A stretch of 64,000 nt of DNA, taken from the NCBI GenBank assembly GCA_028248455.1, contig JAOKHV010000007.1, positions 1 through 64,000 of the forward strand. Reading direction: 5' to 3'. Source of the stretch: Ascidiaceihabitans sp. (lineage in GTDB: Bacteria > Pseudomonadota > Alphaproteobacteria > Rhodobacterales > Rhodobacteraceae). A program made the translations under genes and the position numbers. Of the stretch, positions 38,625-48,560 are shown piece after piece. The notes under the pieces are model-generated. The model searched no databases. It was not told the DNA's origin and saw only the letters and a list, made by a program, of their open reading frames with translations. How positions within the stretch are numbered: the first letter of the stretch is position 1; every line of letters begins with the position of its first letter.

Positions 38625-39289
38625 GTTTTCAAGAATATTCTAACCGCGAGATGCTGATCATCGAAGTTGCCCAGAATATTTTGGGCGATCTGAAGGCAGC
38701 ACTTTTGACCCAAGAGAATGTTTCATTTGTTGTCCCCGGCGGTACGACGCCAGGCCCAATCTTTGATATTCTGTGTACCGCTGACATCGAATGGAACCGC
38801 GTGCACGTCATGCTGAGTGATGAGCGCTGGGTGCCTGACGACAATGACCGCTCAAACGCAAAGCTTTTGCGTGATCGTCTATTGGTCAATCGCGCGGTGG
38901 GCGCAAAGTTTACTCCGTTCTATGTGCCTGATGTTGAAGTAACAGTTGCCTGCAAAGATTTGTCTGAAACGCTCGCGTCTGAGTGGCCGATTTCTGTTTT
39001 GGTTTTGGGGATGGGCGCTGACATGCACACAGCATCATTGTTCCCTGAAGCGAACGGTTTGGGAGCCGCTTTGAGTGCGAATGCTGATGCATTATTGCCC
39101 ATTCAGGCGGAGGGCCAAGAACAGCGCGTCACACTTAGTGCCCCTGTTTTGAACAGTGCCATTTCTAAACACATCGTCATCTTTGGTGATGACAAACGTG
39201 CAGCACTTGATGTTGCTAAAGGATCTTTGCCAGAGCTTGCACCAGTTGCGGCAGTTCTGGGCGGTGCAACAATTCACTGGGCTGTATAA
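38621..39289 (+). CDS. pgl: 6-Phosphogluconolactonase
   Basis: Hydrolyses 6-phosphogluconolactone to 6-phosphogluconate. Family features are FVVPGGTTPGPIFDIL (sugar-phosphate loop), VHVMLSDERWVPDDNDRSN and ISVLVLGMGADMHTASLFP, where the DERWV and GxGxDGHTASLFP motifs are clear (here G-A-D-M-H). At 222 residues it is a normal DevB-type enzyme. It overlaps zwf by 4 nt, and the pgi start codon immediately follows its stop. Confidence 0.95.
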   Translation: MSFQEYSNREMLIIEVAQNILGDLKAALLTQENVSFVVPGGTTPGPIFDILCTADIEWNRVHVMLSDERWVPDDNDRSNAKLLRDRLLVNRAVGAKFTPFYVPDVEVTVACKDLSETLASEWPISVLVLGMGADMHTASLFPEANGLGAALSANADALLPIQAEGQEQRVTLSAPVLNSAISKHIVIFGDDKRAALDVAKGSLPELAPVAAVLGGATIHWAV

Positions 39290-40897
39290 ATGACTGATAA
39301 AATGAACGCTGCTTGGTCTGCACTCGAAACTTTGGAAACTGGCGTTAACGACCGCCATATGCTTAATTTGTTTGAAGTCGACGCGTCTCGTGCGGATACG
39401 TTCCAATGCACAGCTGGCGATATATTGTTGGACTACTCCAAAACCAACATTGATGGCGCAGCCAAGACGGCGCTATTGGCATTGGCCGAAGCTGCAAACG
39501 TAACTGAACGCCGCGCTGCGATGTTTGGTGGCGCTGTCATCAACGAGACAGAAGGGCGTGCTGTATTGCACACCGCACTGCGCAACCTTGATGGCGATCC
39601 AGTTTTGGTAGACGGCGCTGATGTCATGCCAGAGGTGCACGCAACTTTGAGCCGCATGGGCGATTACGCGGATCTGGTCCGCTCAAGCGGAATTACCGAC
39701 GTGATCAACATCGGTATCGGTGGATCTGACCTTGGTCCGGCGATGGCAGTTATGGCGCTGAGCCCATACCACGATGGTCCAAGCGTTCACTTCGTATCAA
39801 ACATAGATGGTGCTGATGTGTCTGATACGTTGCGGGGGCTGGATGCTAAAACAACGTTGGTAATTGTTGCCTCTAAAACTTTTGGCACAATCGAGACGAT
39901 GACAAACGCCCGTACTGCGCGCGCTTGGATGCTTGAGAACGGTGGTAAACCGGATGAACAGTTTGCGGCCCTCAGCACGTCAGAGGAACGCACAGCAGCT
40001 TTTGGTATTCCAGCGGAACGCGTTTTCGGCTTTGAAGACTGGGTAGGTGGTCGCTACTCTATGTGGGGCCCAATTGGCCTTAGCCTGATGATTGGCATCG
40101 GTCGTGAAGCGTTCACAGCGTTCTTGCGTGGTGGCCAAGCTATGGACACACACTTCTGTGCTGCAGAGGGTGCAGAGAACATGCCGTTGATGCATGCGCT
40201 TGTTGGTATCTGGCACAACCAAATCTGTGGCCACGCGACACGTGCTGTTTTGCCATATGACCAACGCCTTGGCCTACTTCCTGCTTATTTCCAACAGCTT
40301 GAGATGGAAAGCAACGGTAAAAGTGTCGCAATGGATGGCGCGCAGTTACCGCGCCACAGTGGTCCTGTTGTTTGGGGCGAACCTGGCACGAATGGTCAAC
40401 ACGCATTTTACCAGTTGATCCATCAAGGCACCCGCGTCATTCCATGTGAATTCATGGTTGCGGCTGAAGGGCATGAACCGGACCTAACGCATCACCACCA
40501 ATTGCTGGTCGCGAACTGTTTAGCTCAATCAGAGGCATTGATGCGTGGCCGTTCATTGGATGAGGCACGCGAAATTATGGCTGCCAAAGGCCTGACAGGT
40601 GACGAGCTTGAACGCCAAGCCGCACATCGCGTCTTTGCTGGCAATCGTCCGTCGGTGACGATTGTGTATCCAAAACTGGATCCGTTCGTTTTGGGTCAGA
40701 TCATCTCGCTTTATGAGCACCGTGTCTTTGTTGAGGGCATCATCTTGGGCCTGAATTCATATGACCAATGGGGTGTTGAACTGGGTAAAGAGCTGGCAAC
40801 AGCACTTGAACCAGTCGTCGCTGGAACGCAGTCAGCCGACGATAAAGATGGATCGACCCGCGGTCTGGTTGATTACGTACAGCGCCATCGCGCTTAA
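39290..40897 (+). CDS. pgi: Glucose-6-phosphate isomerase
   Basis: Interconverts glucose 6-phosphate and fructose 6-phosphate. Signatures: GIGGSDLGPAMAVMAL, VGGRYSMWGPIGLSLMIGIG (PGI signature 1 region) and GEPGTNGQHAFYQLIHQGTR with the catalytic Glu/His. 535 residues is typical. Its ATG directly abuts the pgl stop codon, so the three genes form one transcription unit ending at a hairpin. Confidence 0.97.
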   Translation: MTDKMNAAWSALETLETGVNDRHMLNLFEVDASRADTFQCTAGDILLDYSKTNIDGAAKTALLALAEAANVTERRAAMFGGAVINETEGRAVLHTALRNLDGDPVLVDGADVMPEVHATLSRMGDYADLVRSSGITDVINIGIGGSDLGPAMAVMALSPYHDGPSVHFVSNIDGADVSDTLRGLDAKTTLVIVASKTFGTIETMTNARTARAWMLENGGKPDEQFAALSTSEERTAAFGIPAERVFGFEDWVGGRYSMWGPIGLSLMIGIGREAFTAFLRGGQAMDTHFCAAEGAENMPLMHALVGIWHNQICGHATRAVLPYDQRLGLLPAYFQQLEMESNGKSVAMDGAQLPRHSGPVVWGEPGTNGQHAFYQLIHQGTRVIPCEFMVAAEGHEPDLTHHHQLLVANCLAQSEALMRGRSLDEAREIMAAKGLTGDELERQAAHRVFAGNRPSVTIVYPKLDPFVLGQIISLYEHRVFVEGIILGLNSYDQWGVELGKELATALEPVVAGTQSADDKDGSTRGLVDYVQRHRA

Positions 40898-40918
40898 TCA
40901 CTTTTACACAACGTAATT

Positions 40919-40946
40919 TGGCAAGCCTTGCGCGCAGGGCTTGCCA
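40919..40946 (+). terminator. Hairpin after zwf-pgl-pgi
   Basis: A perfect 9-bp stem TGGCAAGCC/GGCTTGCCA with a 10-nt GC-rich loop lies 20 nt after the pgi stop. It lacks a U tract. It also overlaps the 5' part of the long ligase ORF (40941), which supports the later ligase start. Confidence 0.5.
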
Positions 40947-41030
40947 GACCACTTCACGCTTGGCAAGGTTATTTTATCAGAGGACGCGCAGCCTATGACG
41001 CGCCTTTACATATCAAATATGGAGGTGCCG

Positions 41031-42650
41031 ATGCTTGGTCAAATGATGATGTCCGCTTTGACAATACAATCCCTAGTGGATCATGCCGCCCGTTATCACA
41101 CGGGGACTGAGGTGTATTCTGTCAACACCGGTGGCGGTGTGGAGAAGACCACTTGGGGCCAAGTTGGCGCCAATGCACACCGCCTTGGGCACGCATTGTC
41201 CAAGCTGGGTCTGGAACCACAGGCCCGGTGTGGCACGATTGCGTGGAACAATCGCCGCCATTTGGAAATTTACTTTGGCGTCTCAGGTGCTGGTTTTGTT
41301 TGCCACACAATCAATCCGCGTCTTTTTCCCGAACAATTGGTCTACATCTTGAACCATGCGGATGACAAAGTGCTGTTTGTGGACCGTACTTTTATCCCGC
41401 TTGTGGCTGCTATTCGTGACAAATTACCCAATCTTGAGCACATCGTTTTGATGGAAGGTCGCGATGAAAGTGCCGCAGAAGTTATCGACGGGTTGGTTTT
41501 TTATGATGAGCTGATTGCGGATTGTGATCCAGCATATGTGTGGCCTGATTTTGATGAAAACACGGCTTCAAGTCTTTGTTATACGTCAGGAACCACTGGA
41601 AACCCAAAGGGGGTTTTATATTCCCATCGCTCTACGGTATTACATGCTTTGGCATCTAATTTGACCGACTGTATCGGATATTCTGCAATGGACGTTGTAT
41701 TACCGGTTGTGCCGATGTTCCACGTCAACGCATGGGGCACGCCCTATGCCTGTGCTATGACAGGCGCGCGGATGGTGATGCCGGGGCCTGGCTTAGACGG
41801 TGCTTCACTGGTGGCCTTGATCGACAAGTATAAGGTAACCACCGCCCTCGGCGTTCCGACGATTTGGTTAGGTCTTCTAGGTGAAGCGGAAAAAGCGGGC
41901 TCGCAACTTGCGTCCTTGAAGCGAACCGTTGTTGGTGGCTCTGCTTGCCCACCCTCAATGATCACGGCGTTCCGTGAGAAATACGATGTTGAAACCATTC
42001 ATGCATGGGGCATGACGGAAATGTCTCCGCTGGGTTCCGCCAATCAGCCATTGGCCAAACACCTTCATTTACCGATCGATGAGCAACACAAACTTCGCGA
42101 AAACCAAGGCCGCCCAATGTGGGGCGTCGAATTAAAGGTTGTTGACGAAGAGGGGGGCGAGTTGCCCAACGATGCGCAAACCCAAGGTAATTTGATGGTG
42201 CGTGGTCATTGGATTTTAGATAGTTATTTCCAGAAAACGCGTGAAGAAACTTTGACCGATGATTGGTTTCATACCGGTGATGTCGCGACGCTAGATCCGG
42301 ATGGATATCTTAGTATCAAGGACCGTTCGAAGGACATCATCAAGTCGGGCGGGGAATGGATTTCGTCTGTTGATCTGGAAAATATAGCGATTGGTCATCC
42401 ACAGCTTGCGGATGCTGCCGTGATTGGAGCAACCCATGCCAAATGGGATGAACGCCCAATCTTGATCGCCGTTGTTGTCGAAGGTGAAACACCTTCAGAG
42501 GCAGACGTACTCGCAATATTTGAGGGTAAGATTGCGAAGTGGCAAATCCCTGACTGCGTTGTCTTTACTGACGTTTTGCCTCGCAACGCTACTGGAAAGG
42601 TCCTTAAGCGAAACTTGAGGGATGAGTTCGGCGACGTTCTTATGGATTGA
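41031..42650 (+). CDS. Long/medium-chain fatty acid-CoA ligase (AlkK-like)
   Basis: ANL-superfamily acyl-CoA synthetase. Motifs: [20 protein letters not shown] (P-loop), [53 protein letters not shown] and the terminal catalytic lysine in [15 protein letters not shown]. It is closest in style to the AlkK/FadD medium-to-long-chain group common in roseobacters. The track starts at 40941; ATG at 41031 has a perfect GGAGG 8 nt before it and matches family N-termini ([20 protein letters not shown]), giving 539 residues. It ends at a strong hairpin terminator. Confidence 0.93.
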   Translation: MLGQMMMSALTIQSLVDHAARYHTGTEVYSVNTGGGVEKTTWGQVGANAHRLGHALSKLGLEPQARCGTIAWNNRRHLEIYFGVSGAGFVCHTINPRLFPEQLVYILNHADDKVLFVDRTFIPLVAAIRDKLPNLEHIVLMEGRDESAAEVIDGLVFYDELIADCDPAYVWPDFDENTASSLCYTSGTTGNPKGVLYSHRSTVLHALASNLTDCIGYSAMDVVLPVVPMFHVNAWGTPYACAMTGARMVMPGPGLDGASLVALIDKYKVTTALGVPTIWLGLLGEAEKAGSQLASLKRTVVGGSACPPSMITAFREKYDVETIHAWGMTEMSPLGSANQPLAKHLHLPIDEQHKLRENQGRPMWGVELKVVDEEGGELPNDAQTQGNLMVRGHWILDSYFQKTREETLTDDWFHTGDVATLDPDGYLSIKDRSKDIIKSGGEWISSVDLENIAIGHPQLADAAVIGATHAKWDERPILIAVVVEGETPSEADVLAIFEGKIAKWQIPDCVVFTDVLPRNATGKVLKRNLRDEFGDVLMD

Positions 42651-42668
42651 AACAAATCGAAAAAAGAG

Positions 42669-42701
42669 AAACGGCGCGACCAAAGTTTGGACGCGCCGTT
42701 T
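42669..42701 (+). terminator. Rho-independent terminator of the acyl-CoA ligase gene
   Basis: A long stem AAACGGCGCG/CGCGCCGTTT continues inward through CCAAA/TTTGG with one mismatch, about 18 nt after the ligase stop, and is followed by TTTTC. Confidence 0.85.
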
Positions 42702-42908
42702 TCTGGAGATGCGCAACTTCAACCAAAAATCATCAAGTTTACTAGCCAATGCATGACTAGCCTTTACAGCGGCGGTTTTGCTGCGGGTCTTCAAGCACAT
42801 GACAATACGAGGCTTCTCATAATGCTTTTGAATGTCATTCGGGACATGTCTGGTAAAGTAATAAACTCCACCTTTGCACATCAAATAATGAGCAATTTTG
42901 TCTACCAT
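42700..42908 (-). pseudogene. Tyrosine integrase N-terminal fragment
   Basis: The minus-strand ORF 42495-42908 begins with MVDKIAHYLMCKGGVYYFTR and continues RHVPNDIQKHYEKPRIVMCLKTRS and SHALASKLDDFWLKLR. This is the N-terminal DNA-binding region (DUF6538-type) of tyrosine recombinases of Rhodobacterales islands. After DFWLKLR the homology ends exactly where the ORF enters the ligase gene's terminator, and the remaining ORF is read-through of the antisense of that gene. The core-binding and catalytic domains (R..HxxR..Y) are missing. It lies 76 nt from the 3' end of tRNA-Gly, the classic position for an island integrase, so it marks the scar of a lost element. Confidence 0.75.
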
Positions 42909-42984
42909 ATTGTCTACTCCACATCATTCGCAAAACATTAAATGATTATAAATCAAGTAGTTAAACGCATCTACAGAGGTTTGT

Positions 42985-43058
42985 TGGAGCGGGTAACGAG
43001 AATCGAACTCGTAACTAAAGCTTGGGAAGCTGCCGTGATACCTTTTCACCATACCCGC
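42985..43058 (-). tRNA. tRNA-Gly (anticodon CCC), CCA encoded
   Basis: The minus strand reads GCGGGTA (acceptor), a D-arm GTG..CAC with GG in the loop, anticodon loop TTCCCAA, the T-arm ACGAG-TTCGATT-CTCGT, TACCCGC, T and CCA. Acceptor and T stems are perfect. The anticodon stem is GCAGC against GCTTT: three normal pairs, one C-T mismatch (28-42) and one G-T wobble (27-43), unusual for a working tRNA. It lies beside an integrase stump, with the 3' end facing it. Confidence 0.9.
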
Positions 43059-43099
43059 CACTCGGTGGGGCAATAGGCGATTGGGGTAGGGCGGTCAAC

Positions 43100-45142
43100 C
43101 TATCCTCGGCGTCGTCTGCGGCGCCCACCACCTTCTTTGTCTCCACCGCCTGTGTTGAAGTTCACATCGGGTATAGTGACGATTGAATTTAGGATCGGAA
43201 ACGGTTCTGCTGAGTTCGGTATCGCAGACGCGTTTACAAAGTGCTCTTGAAAACGCGGCTCAATTGCCGTCTCGATTTTGTGAATGGCACGTACAGTCGC
43301 TTCGATCTCTGTGCGTGCTTCGCGATTTAGAAGTGCAATACGCGCCCCTGTGCCTGCAGCGTTGCCAGCGGATGTAACCTTGTCCAAAGGCGCGTCGGGG
43401 ATCATACCCAGCACCATCGCGTGTTTTGGTGAGATATGCGCGCCAAAGGCGCCAGCCAGAACTACACGGTCCACTTTGTCGACATTGAATTTATCCATTA
43501 ACAAACGGGCACCTGAGTAAAGAGCTGCTTTGGCCATTTGAATTTCACGGATATCGCGGTTTGTGACTGTTATTTTGGGGCCACCGCTTTCCGTCGCATC
43601 GTAAACAAGGAAGGAATAAGTACGCCCGTCCAAGAAGCAATTGGTAGACCCAGTCTGCTCTGGTGACCCGATCAGGCCGGGTCCATCTACAATGCCGGCA
43701 AGGCGCATTTCGGCGACCATCTCGATAATGCCGGAACCACAGATGCCGGTCACGCCAGTACCTGCGATGGCTTCATCGAAGCCGTCCTCGTCTGACCAGA
43801 TGTCTGACCCGATCACACGGAAACGCGGAACCTTAGTGACAGGATCAATTTCTACTCGCTCTATCGCACCGGGTGCAGCGCGTTGGCCTGAGCTAATTTG
43901 AGCACCTTCAAAAGCGGGACCTGTTGGGGATGAGCAGGCAAGGACCTTTTCTTTATTGCCCAGAAGGATTTCAGCGTTTGTCCCTACGTCTACCACCAAA
44001 ACAAGGTCTTCAGACTTGTCTGGTGCCTCAGAGAGCGCGACAGCGGCTGCATCCGCGCCAACGTGGCCCGCGATACACGGCAGGATGTAAATGCGGGCAG
44101 AGGGATGGATGTTTAGGTCTAAGTCATCAGCACGCAAGCGCAATGAATCCGATGTGGTCAACGCGAAGGGGGCTTGGCCCAATTCAAAGGGATCAATGCC
44201 AAGGAACAGATGGTGCATAACTGGATTGCAGACGAACACAGCGTCTACGATCAATGCTTTGTCGATTTCGGCCTCTGTGCTGACTTGGGTAAACAAGGCG
44301 TTCATCCCCTCGCGCACGGCTGCTGTCATTTCTGCTGCACCACCGGCGTTCATCATTGAATAGCTGACGCGGCTCATTAAATCTTCGCCAAAGCGGATTT
44401 GTGGGTTCATGACACCAGAGGAGGCGACAACTTCACCTGTTTGCAAATCACACAAGTGCGCGGCAATCGTGGTAGAGCCCAGATCGACAGCAAGGCCGTA
44501 AACCGTACCCTCATAATAGCCCGGCCATATGTGCATAATGCGCGGCGCGTTTTCATCATCACCCAAGTGCACAGCACAGGTGGCTTTCCACCCACCTTTG
44601 CGCAGGATTGGCTGCATCTTTTGCAAGATATGCAGATCGGCGTGTACATTCTCAAGCTGCCATTGCTCATTGAGTGCAATGCGCAATCGTTCAAGATCGC
44701 CCGTAGGGTCGTGCATGTCGGGTTCTTGGACTTCTATATAATACAATTTGGTTGACGGGTTCATTACAATGTCACGCGCCTCAGCACGTTTGCGAACAAC
44801 TTGTTTGTGCACTTGGCTTTCTGGTGGAACATCGATCACGATGTCGCCTTGTACAGTCGCTTGGCACCCCAAACGACGGCCCTCAATTAAGCCGCGCTTG
44901 TCTTGATAACGCTGTTCAACACTGTTCCATTCACTCAATGCGCCATCTTGAACAGTAACACCGTGTTTGGAAAATTCGCCGTAGCTGGGTGTGATCTGAC
45001 ATTTAGAACAAATGCCACGTCCTCCACAGACCGAGTCCAAATCAACGCCCAACTTTCGTGCCGCTGTCAAAATTGGTGTGCCAATCGCGAAATTTCCGCG
45101 TTTGCCGGATGGGGTGAAAACGACGAGAGGATCAGTGCTCAT
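43100..45142 (-). CDS. ASKHA-domain corrinoid-protein activator with N-terminal 2Fe-2S domain (RACo-like, DUF4445)
   Basis: ATP-dependent reductive activator that returns the cobalt of corrinoid methyltransferase proteins to Co(I). A ferredoxin domain occupies residues 1-95 with the cluster cysteines in DSVCGGRGICSKCQITP and a further Cys in RLGCQA. The middle and C-terminal parts are the ASKHA ATPase (VYGLAVDLGSTTIAAHLCDL, VLVVDVGTNAEILLGN, GICGSGIIEMVAEM). It ends in an unusual Gly/Arg tail (GGGDKEGGGRRRRRRG). 680 residues fits RACo/DUF4445. The likely client system includes the MttB-family protein encoded at 48561 on the same strand; the corrinoid protein itself is not in this window. Confidence 0.88.
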   Translation of the reverse strand: MSTDPLVVFTPSGKRGNFAIGTPILTAARKLGVDLDSVCGGRGICSKCQITPSYGEFSKHGVTVQDGALSEWNSVEQRYQDKRGLIEGRRLGCQATVQGDIVIDVPPESQVHKQVVRKRAEARDIVMNPSTKLYYIEVQEPDMHDPTGDLERLRIALNEQWQLENVHADLHILQKMQPILRKGGWKATCAVHLGDDENAPRIMHIWPGYYEGTVYGLAVDLGSTTIAAHLCDLQTGEVVASSGVMNPQIRFGEDLMSRVSYSMMNAGGAAEMTAAVREGMNALFTQVSTEAEIDKALIVDAVFVCNPVMHHLFLGIDPFELGQAPFALTTSDSLRLRADDLDLNIHPSARIYILPCIAGHVGADAAAVALSEAPDKSEDLVLVVDVGTNAEILLGNKEKVLACSSPTGPAFEGAQISSGQRAAPGAIERVEIDPVTKVPRFRVIGSDIWSDEDGFDEAIAGTGVTGICGSGIIEMVAEMRLAGIVDGPGLIGSPEQTGSTNCFLDGRTYSFLVYDATESGGPKITVTNRDIREIQMAKAALYSGARLLMDKFNVDKVDRVVLAGAFGAHISPKHAMVLGMIPDAPLDKVTSAGNAAGTGARIALLNREARTEIEATVRAIHKIETAIEPRFQEHFVNASAIPNSAEPFPILNSIVTIPDVNFNTGGGDKEGGGRRRRRRG

Positions 45143-45177
45143 TTACGTGCCCTTTGCAGTGTTTGAACATAGCATAG

Positions 45178-46836
<1,659 letters not shown>

Positions 46837-46881
46837 TCCACTTCTTCTTGCCGACTTCGGCCAATAGTTAGGAAACATGTC

Positions 46882-48039
46882 ATGACCCCAGGCGCACGCG
46901 TGGCTGCAGCCATTGAAATCTTGGACATGATCCACGATGGACAAGCGGTTGAAAAATCCTTGACCGCGTGGGCGCGCCGCAGCCGTTTCGCAGGGTCTAA
47001 AGACCGTGCGGCGGTTCGTGATCACGTGTTTGATACGGTTCGCAACTGGCGAGCAGACGCAGTGCGTGGTGGTAGTGGAACAGGTCGTGGTCGCATGATT
47101 GGTCGTTTGCGAGCGTTCGATATGGATATTGATGCGTTGTTCCACGGCGAAGGCCATTCACCTGAACCGCTTACGGATGAAGAAAAAATCGCTGGTCAGC
47201 GACCAACTGAGCAGGCGGACGTCTGGAATATGCCTGATTGGATTTTGCCCGAACTTGAGCGCTCATTAGGTGAAGGTGCTGCGGATACCGCTGTCATGCT
47301 GCAATCGCGCGCGCCCATCACGATACGGGTCAATCTGGCTAAGTGTAATATAAGCCAAGCTGCCGCTGATTTGGCGGAAAGTGGTGTCGAAACGCAGGCT
47401 AACCCGGTTTGTTCAACGGCGCTTACGATCACAGCTGGCGAACGAAAATTGCGTAACAGCCCTGCATATTTAGAGGGTTGGGTTGAACTGCAGGATGCAT
47501 CAAGCCAAGCTATCGTTGCTGATCTTCCTGAAGCTGAGCAAGTTTTGGATTACTGCGCTGGCGGTGGTGGTAAAGCGCTGGCACTTGCAGCACAGGGTCG
47601 CAAAGTAATAGCACATGACATTAATTTTGATCGAATGATGGACATTCCAGCACGCGCTGAGCGGGCAGGTACAAGCATCAAACTTTTGGCGACTGATATG
47701 ATCGAAGCTGAAGGGCTTTTTGATCTTGTGTTGGTTGATGCACCTTGCTCTGGTAGTGGTGCATGGCGTCGAAGCCCAGAGGGTAAGTGGGCCTTGACCG
47801 CGGAACGCCTGACTGAATTGACCGTGATCCAAGACAGTATTTTGGATGAAACTGTTCAGTATGTTTCTCAAGGTGGGGCCCTTGTCTTCGGAACCTGTTC
47901 AATTTTCAAATGTGAAAATGAAGACCGGATTTCTGCCTTCCTTGAGCGTCATTCTGGATGGAAATGCGTAAAACAATCCCGCTTGGATGTATCTGAAATG
48001 GCTGATGGGTTTTTTGTCGCTCACTTGACACGCGAGTAA
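46882..48039 (+). CDS. RsmB/NOP-family RNA m5C methyltransferase
   Basis: SAM-dependent rRNA cytosine-C5 methyltransferase. The N-terminal helical RNA-binding part (about 1-130) is followed by the Rossmann MTase domain with SAM motif LDYCAGGGGKALALA. The two catalytic cysteine motifs are in LVDAPCSGSGAWRRSPE and VFGTCSIFKCENEDR. Overall it resembles RsmB, but the N-terminal NusB-like domain is not clearly intact, so I do not assign the symbol. It follows guaB closely on the same strand, an arrangement I associate with Rhodobacterales. Confidence 0.88.
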   Translation: MTPGARVAAAIEILDMIHDGQAVEKSLTAWARRSRFAGSKDRAAVRDHVFDTVRNWRADAVRGGSGTGRGRMIGRLRAFDMDIDALFHGEGHSPEPLTDEEKIAGQRPTEQADVWNMPDWILPELERSLGEGAADTAVMLQSRAPITIRVNLAKCNISQAAADLAESGVETQANPVCSTALTITAGERKLRNSPAYLEGWVELQDASSQAIVADLPEAEQVLDYCAGGGGKALALAAQGRKVIAHDINFDRMMDIPARAERAGTSIKLLATDMIEAEGLFDLVLVDAPCSGSGAWRRSPEGKWALTAERLTELTVIQDSILDETVQYVSQGGALVFGTCSIFKCENEDRISAFLERHSGWKCVKQSRLDVSEMADGFFVAHLTRE

Positions 48040-48146
48040 ATCCACCCACTGCCCAACCTTAGATGGTATTTTTGCACGATTAAGAGGTCATTAACTGTGC
48101 AGAAGCAATAACCACGACAGAATTTCTGTTTCTGATTGGGATCTCC

Positions 48147-48526
48147 TTGGGTGATAGCGCACTTTCCGTAAATTTATTGGGCCAGTTGGCTCAGGCGGAC
48201 GTTGCTAAAATTGGGCGCATCTTGGTTTCAGCGGTTTTAGTTGGCGGCCTTGGCCTGTTGTCGCCTATTTTTCCGGTCACATTGGCACTTGCCACAGCAT
48301 CGATGTCTTTGCTCGTTTTGGGTTTGGTTCTGTTTGCCATTGGTTGGCGAAACAATCGAAAAAACGTTTGGCTCTCGCGATTACTGGTGAATTTATCGAA
48401 AATGACGCTACGCCTAGTTTTGTTGTTTCAAACGATGGCGAAATCAACTCAATCAACCAAGCCGCGCGTACGAAGTTTGTAACATCTGCAGGTACAACTT
48501 TAGCGGCTGTTTTACATGGGGTATAG
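48147..48526 (+). pseudogene. Truncated, frameshifted sensor kinase N-terminus (CckA-like)
   Basis: Two ORFs in different frames make one protein. The first (GDSALSVNLLGQLAQADVAK, then two membrane spans ending AIGWRNNRK) ends meaningfully at a run of six A (48359-48364). The second frame continues KRLALAITGEFIENDATPSF and SNDGEINSINQAARTKF, a PAS-type start. A seventh A would join them. The protein stops at ...AAVLHGV inside a perfect inverted repeat; the rest of the PAS, kinase and receiver domains is absent. Layout and wording resemble the membrane plus PAS N-terminus of Rhodobacterales CckA, the kinase atop the CtrA phosphorelay, but I cannot confirm that by search. The initiation site is also unclear (only TTG at 48147). 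Confidence 0.5.
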
Positions 48527-48555
48527 GCGTACTTTCCGCCTATACCCCATGTAAA
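48511..48555. repeat. Perfect 19-bp inverted repeat, 7-nt loop
   Basis: TTTACATGGGGTATAGGCG is followed by the loop TACTTTC and an exact reverse complement. It contains the stop codon of the kinase remnant and lies 5 nt beyond the mttB-family stop. It probably acts as the 3'-end hairpin of the minus-strand mttB transcript, though neither side has a U tract. It coincides with the point at which the kinase remnant is cut off. Confidence 0.8.
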
Positions 48556-48560
48556 TTTGC

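Noticed and set aside
42495-42699. C-terminal half of the 137-residue integrase ORF
   Set aside because: It is the antisense of the ligase 3' end and its terminator, not integrase sequence.
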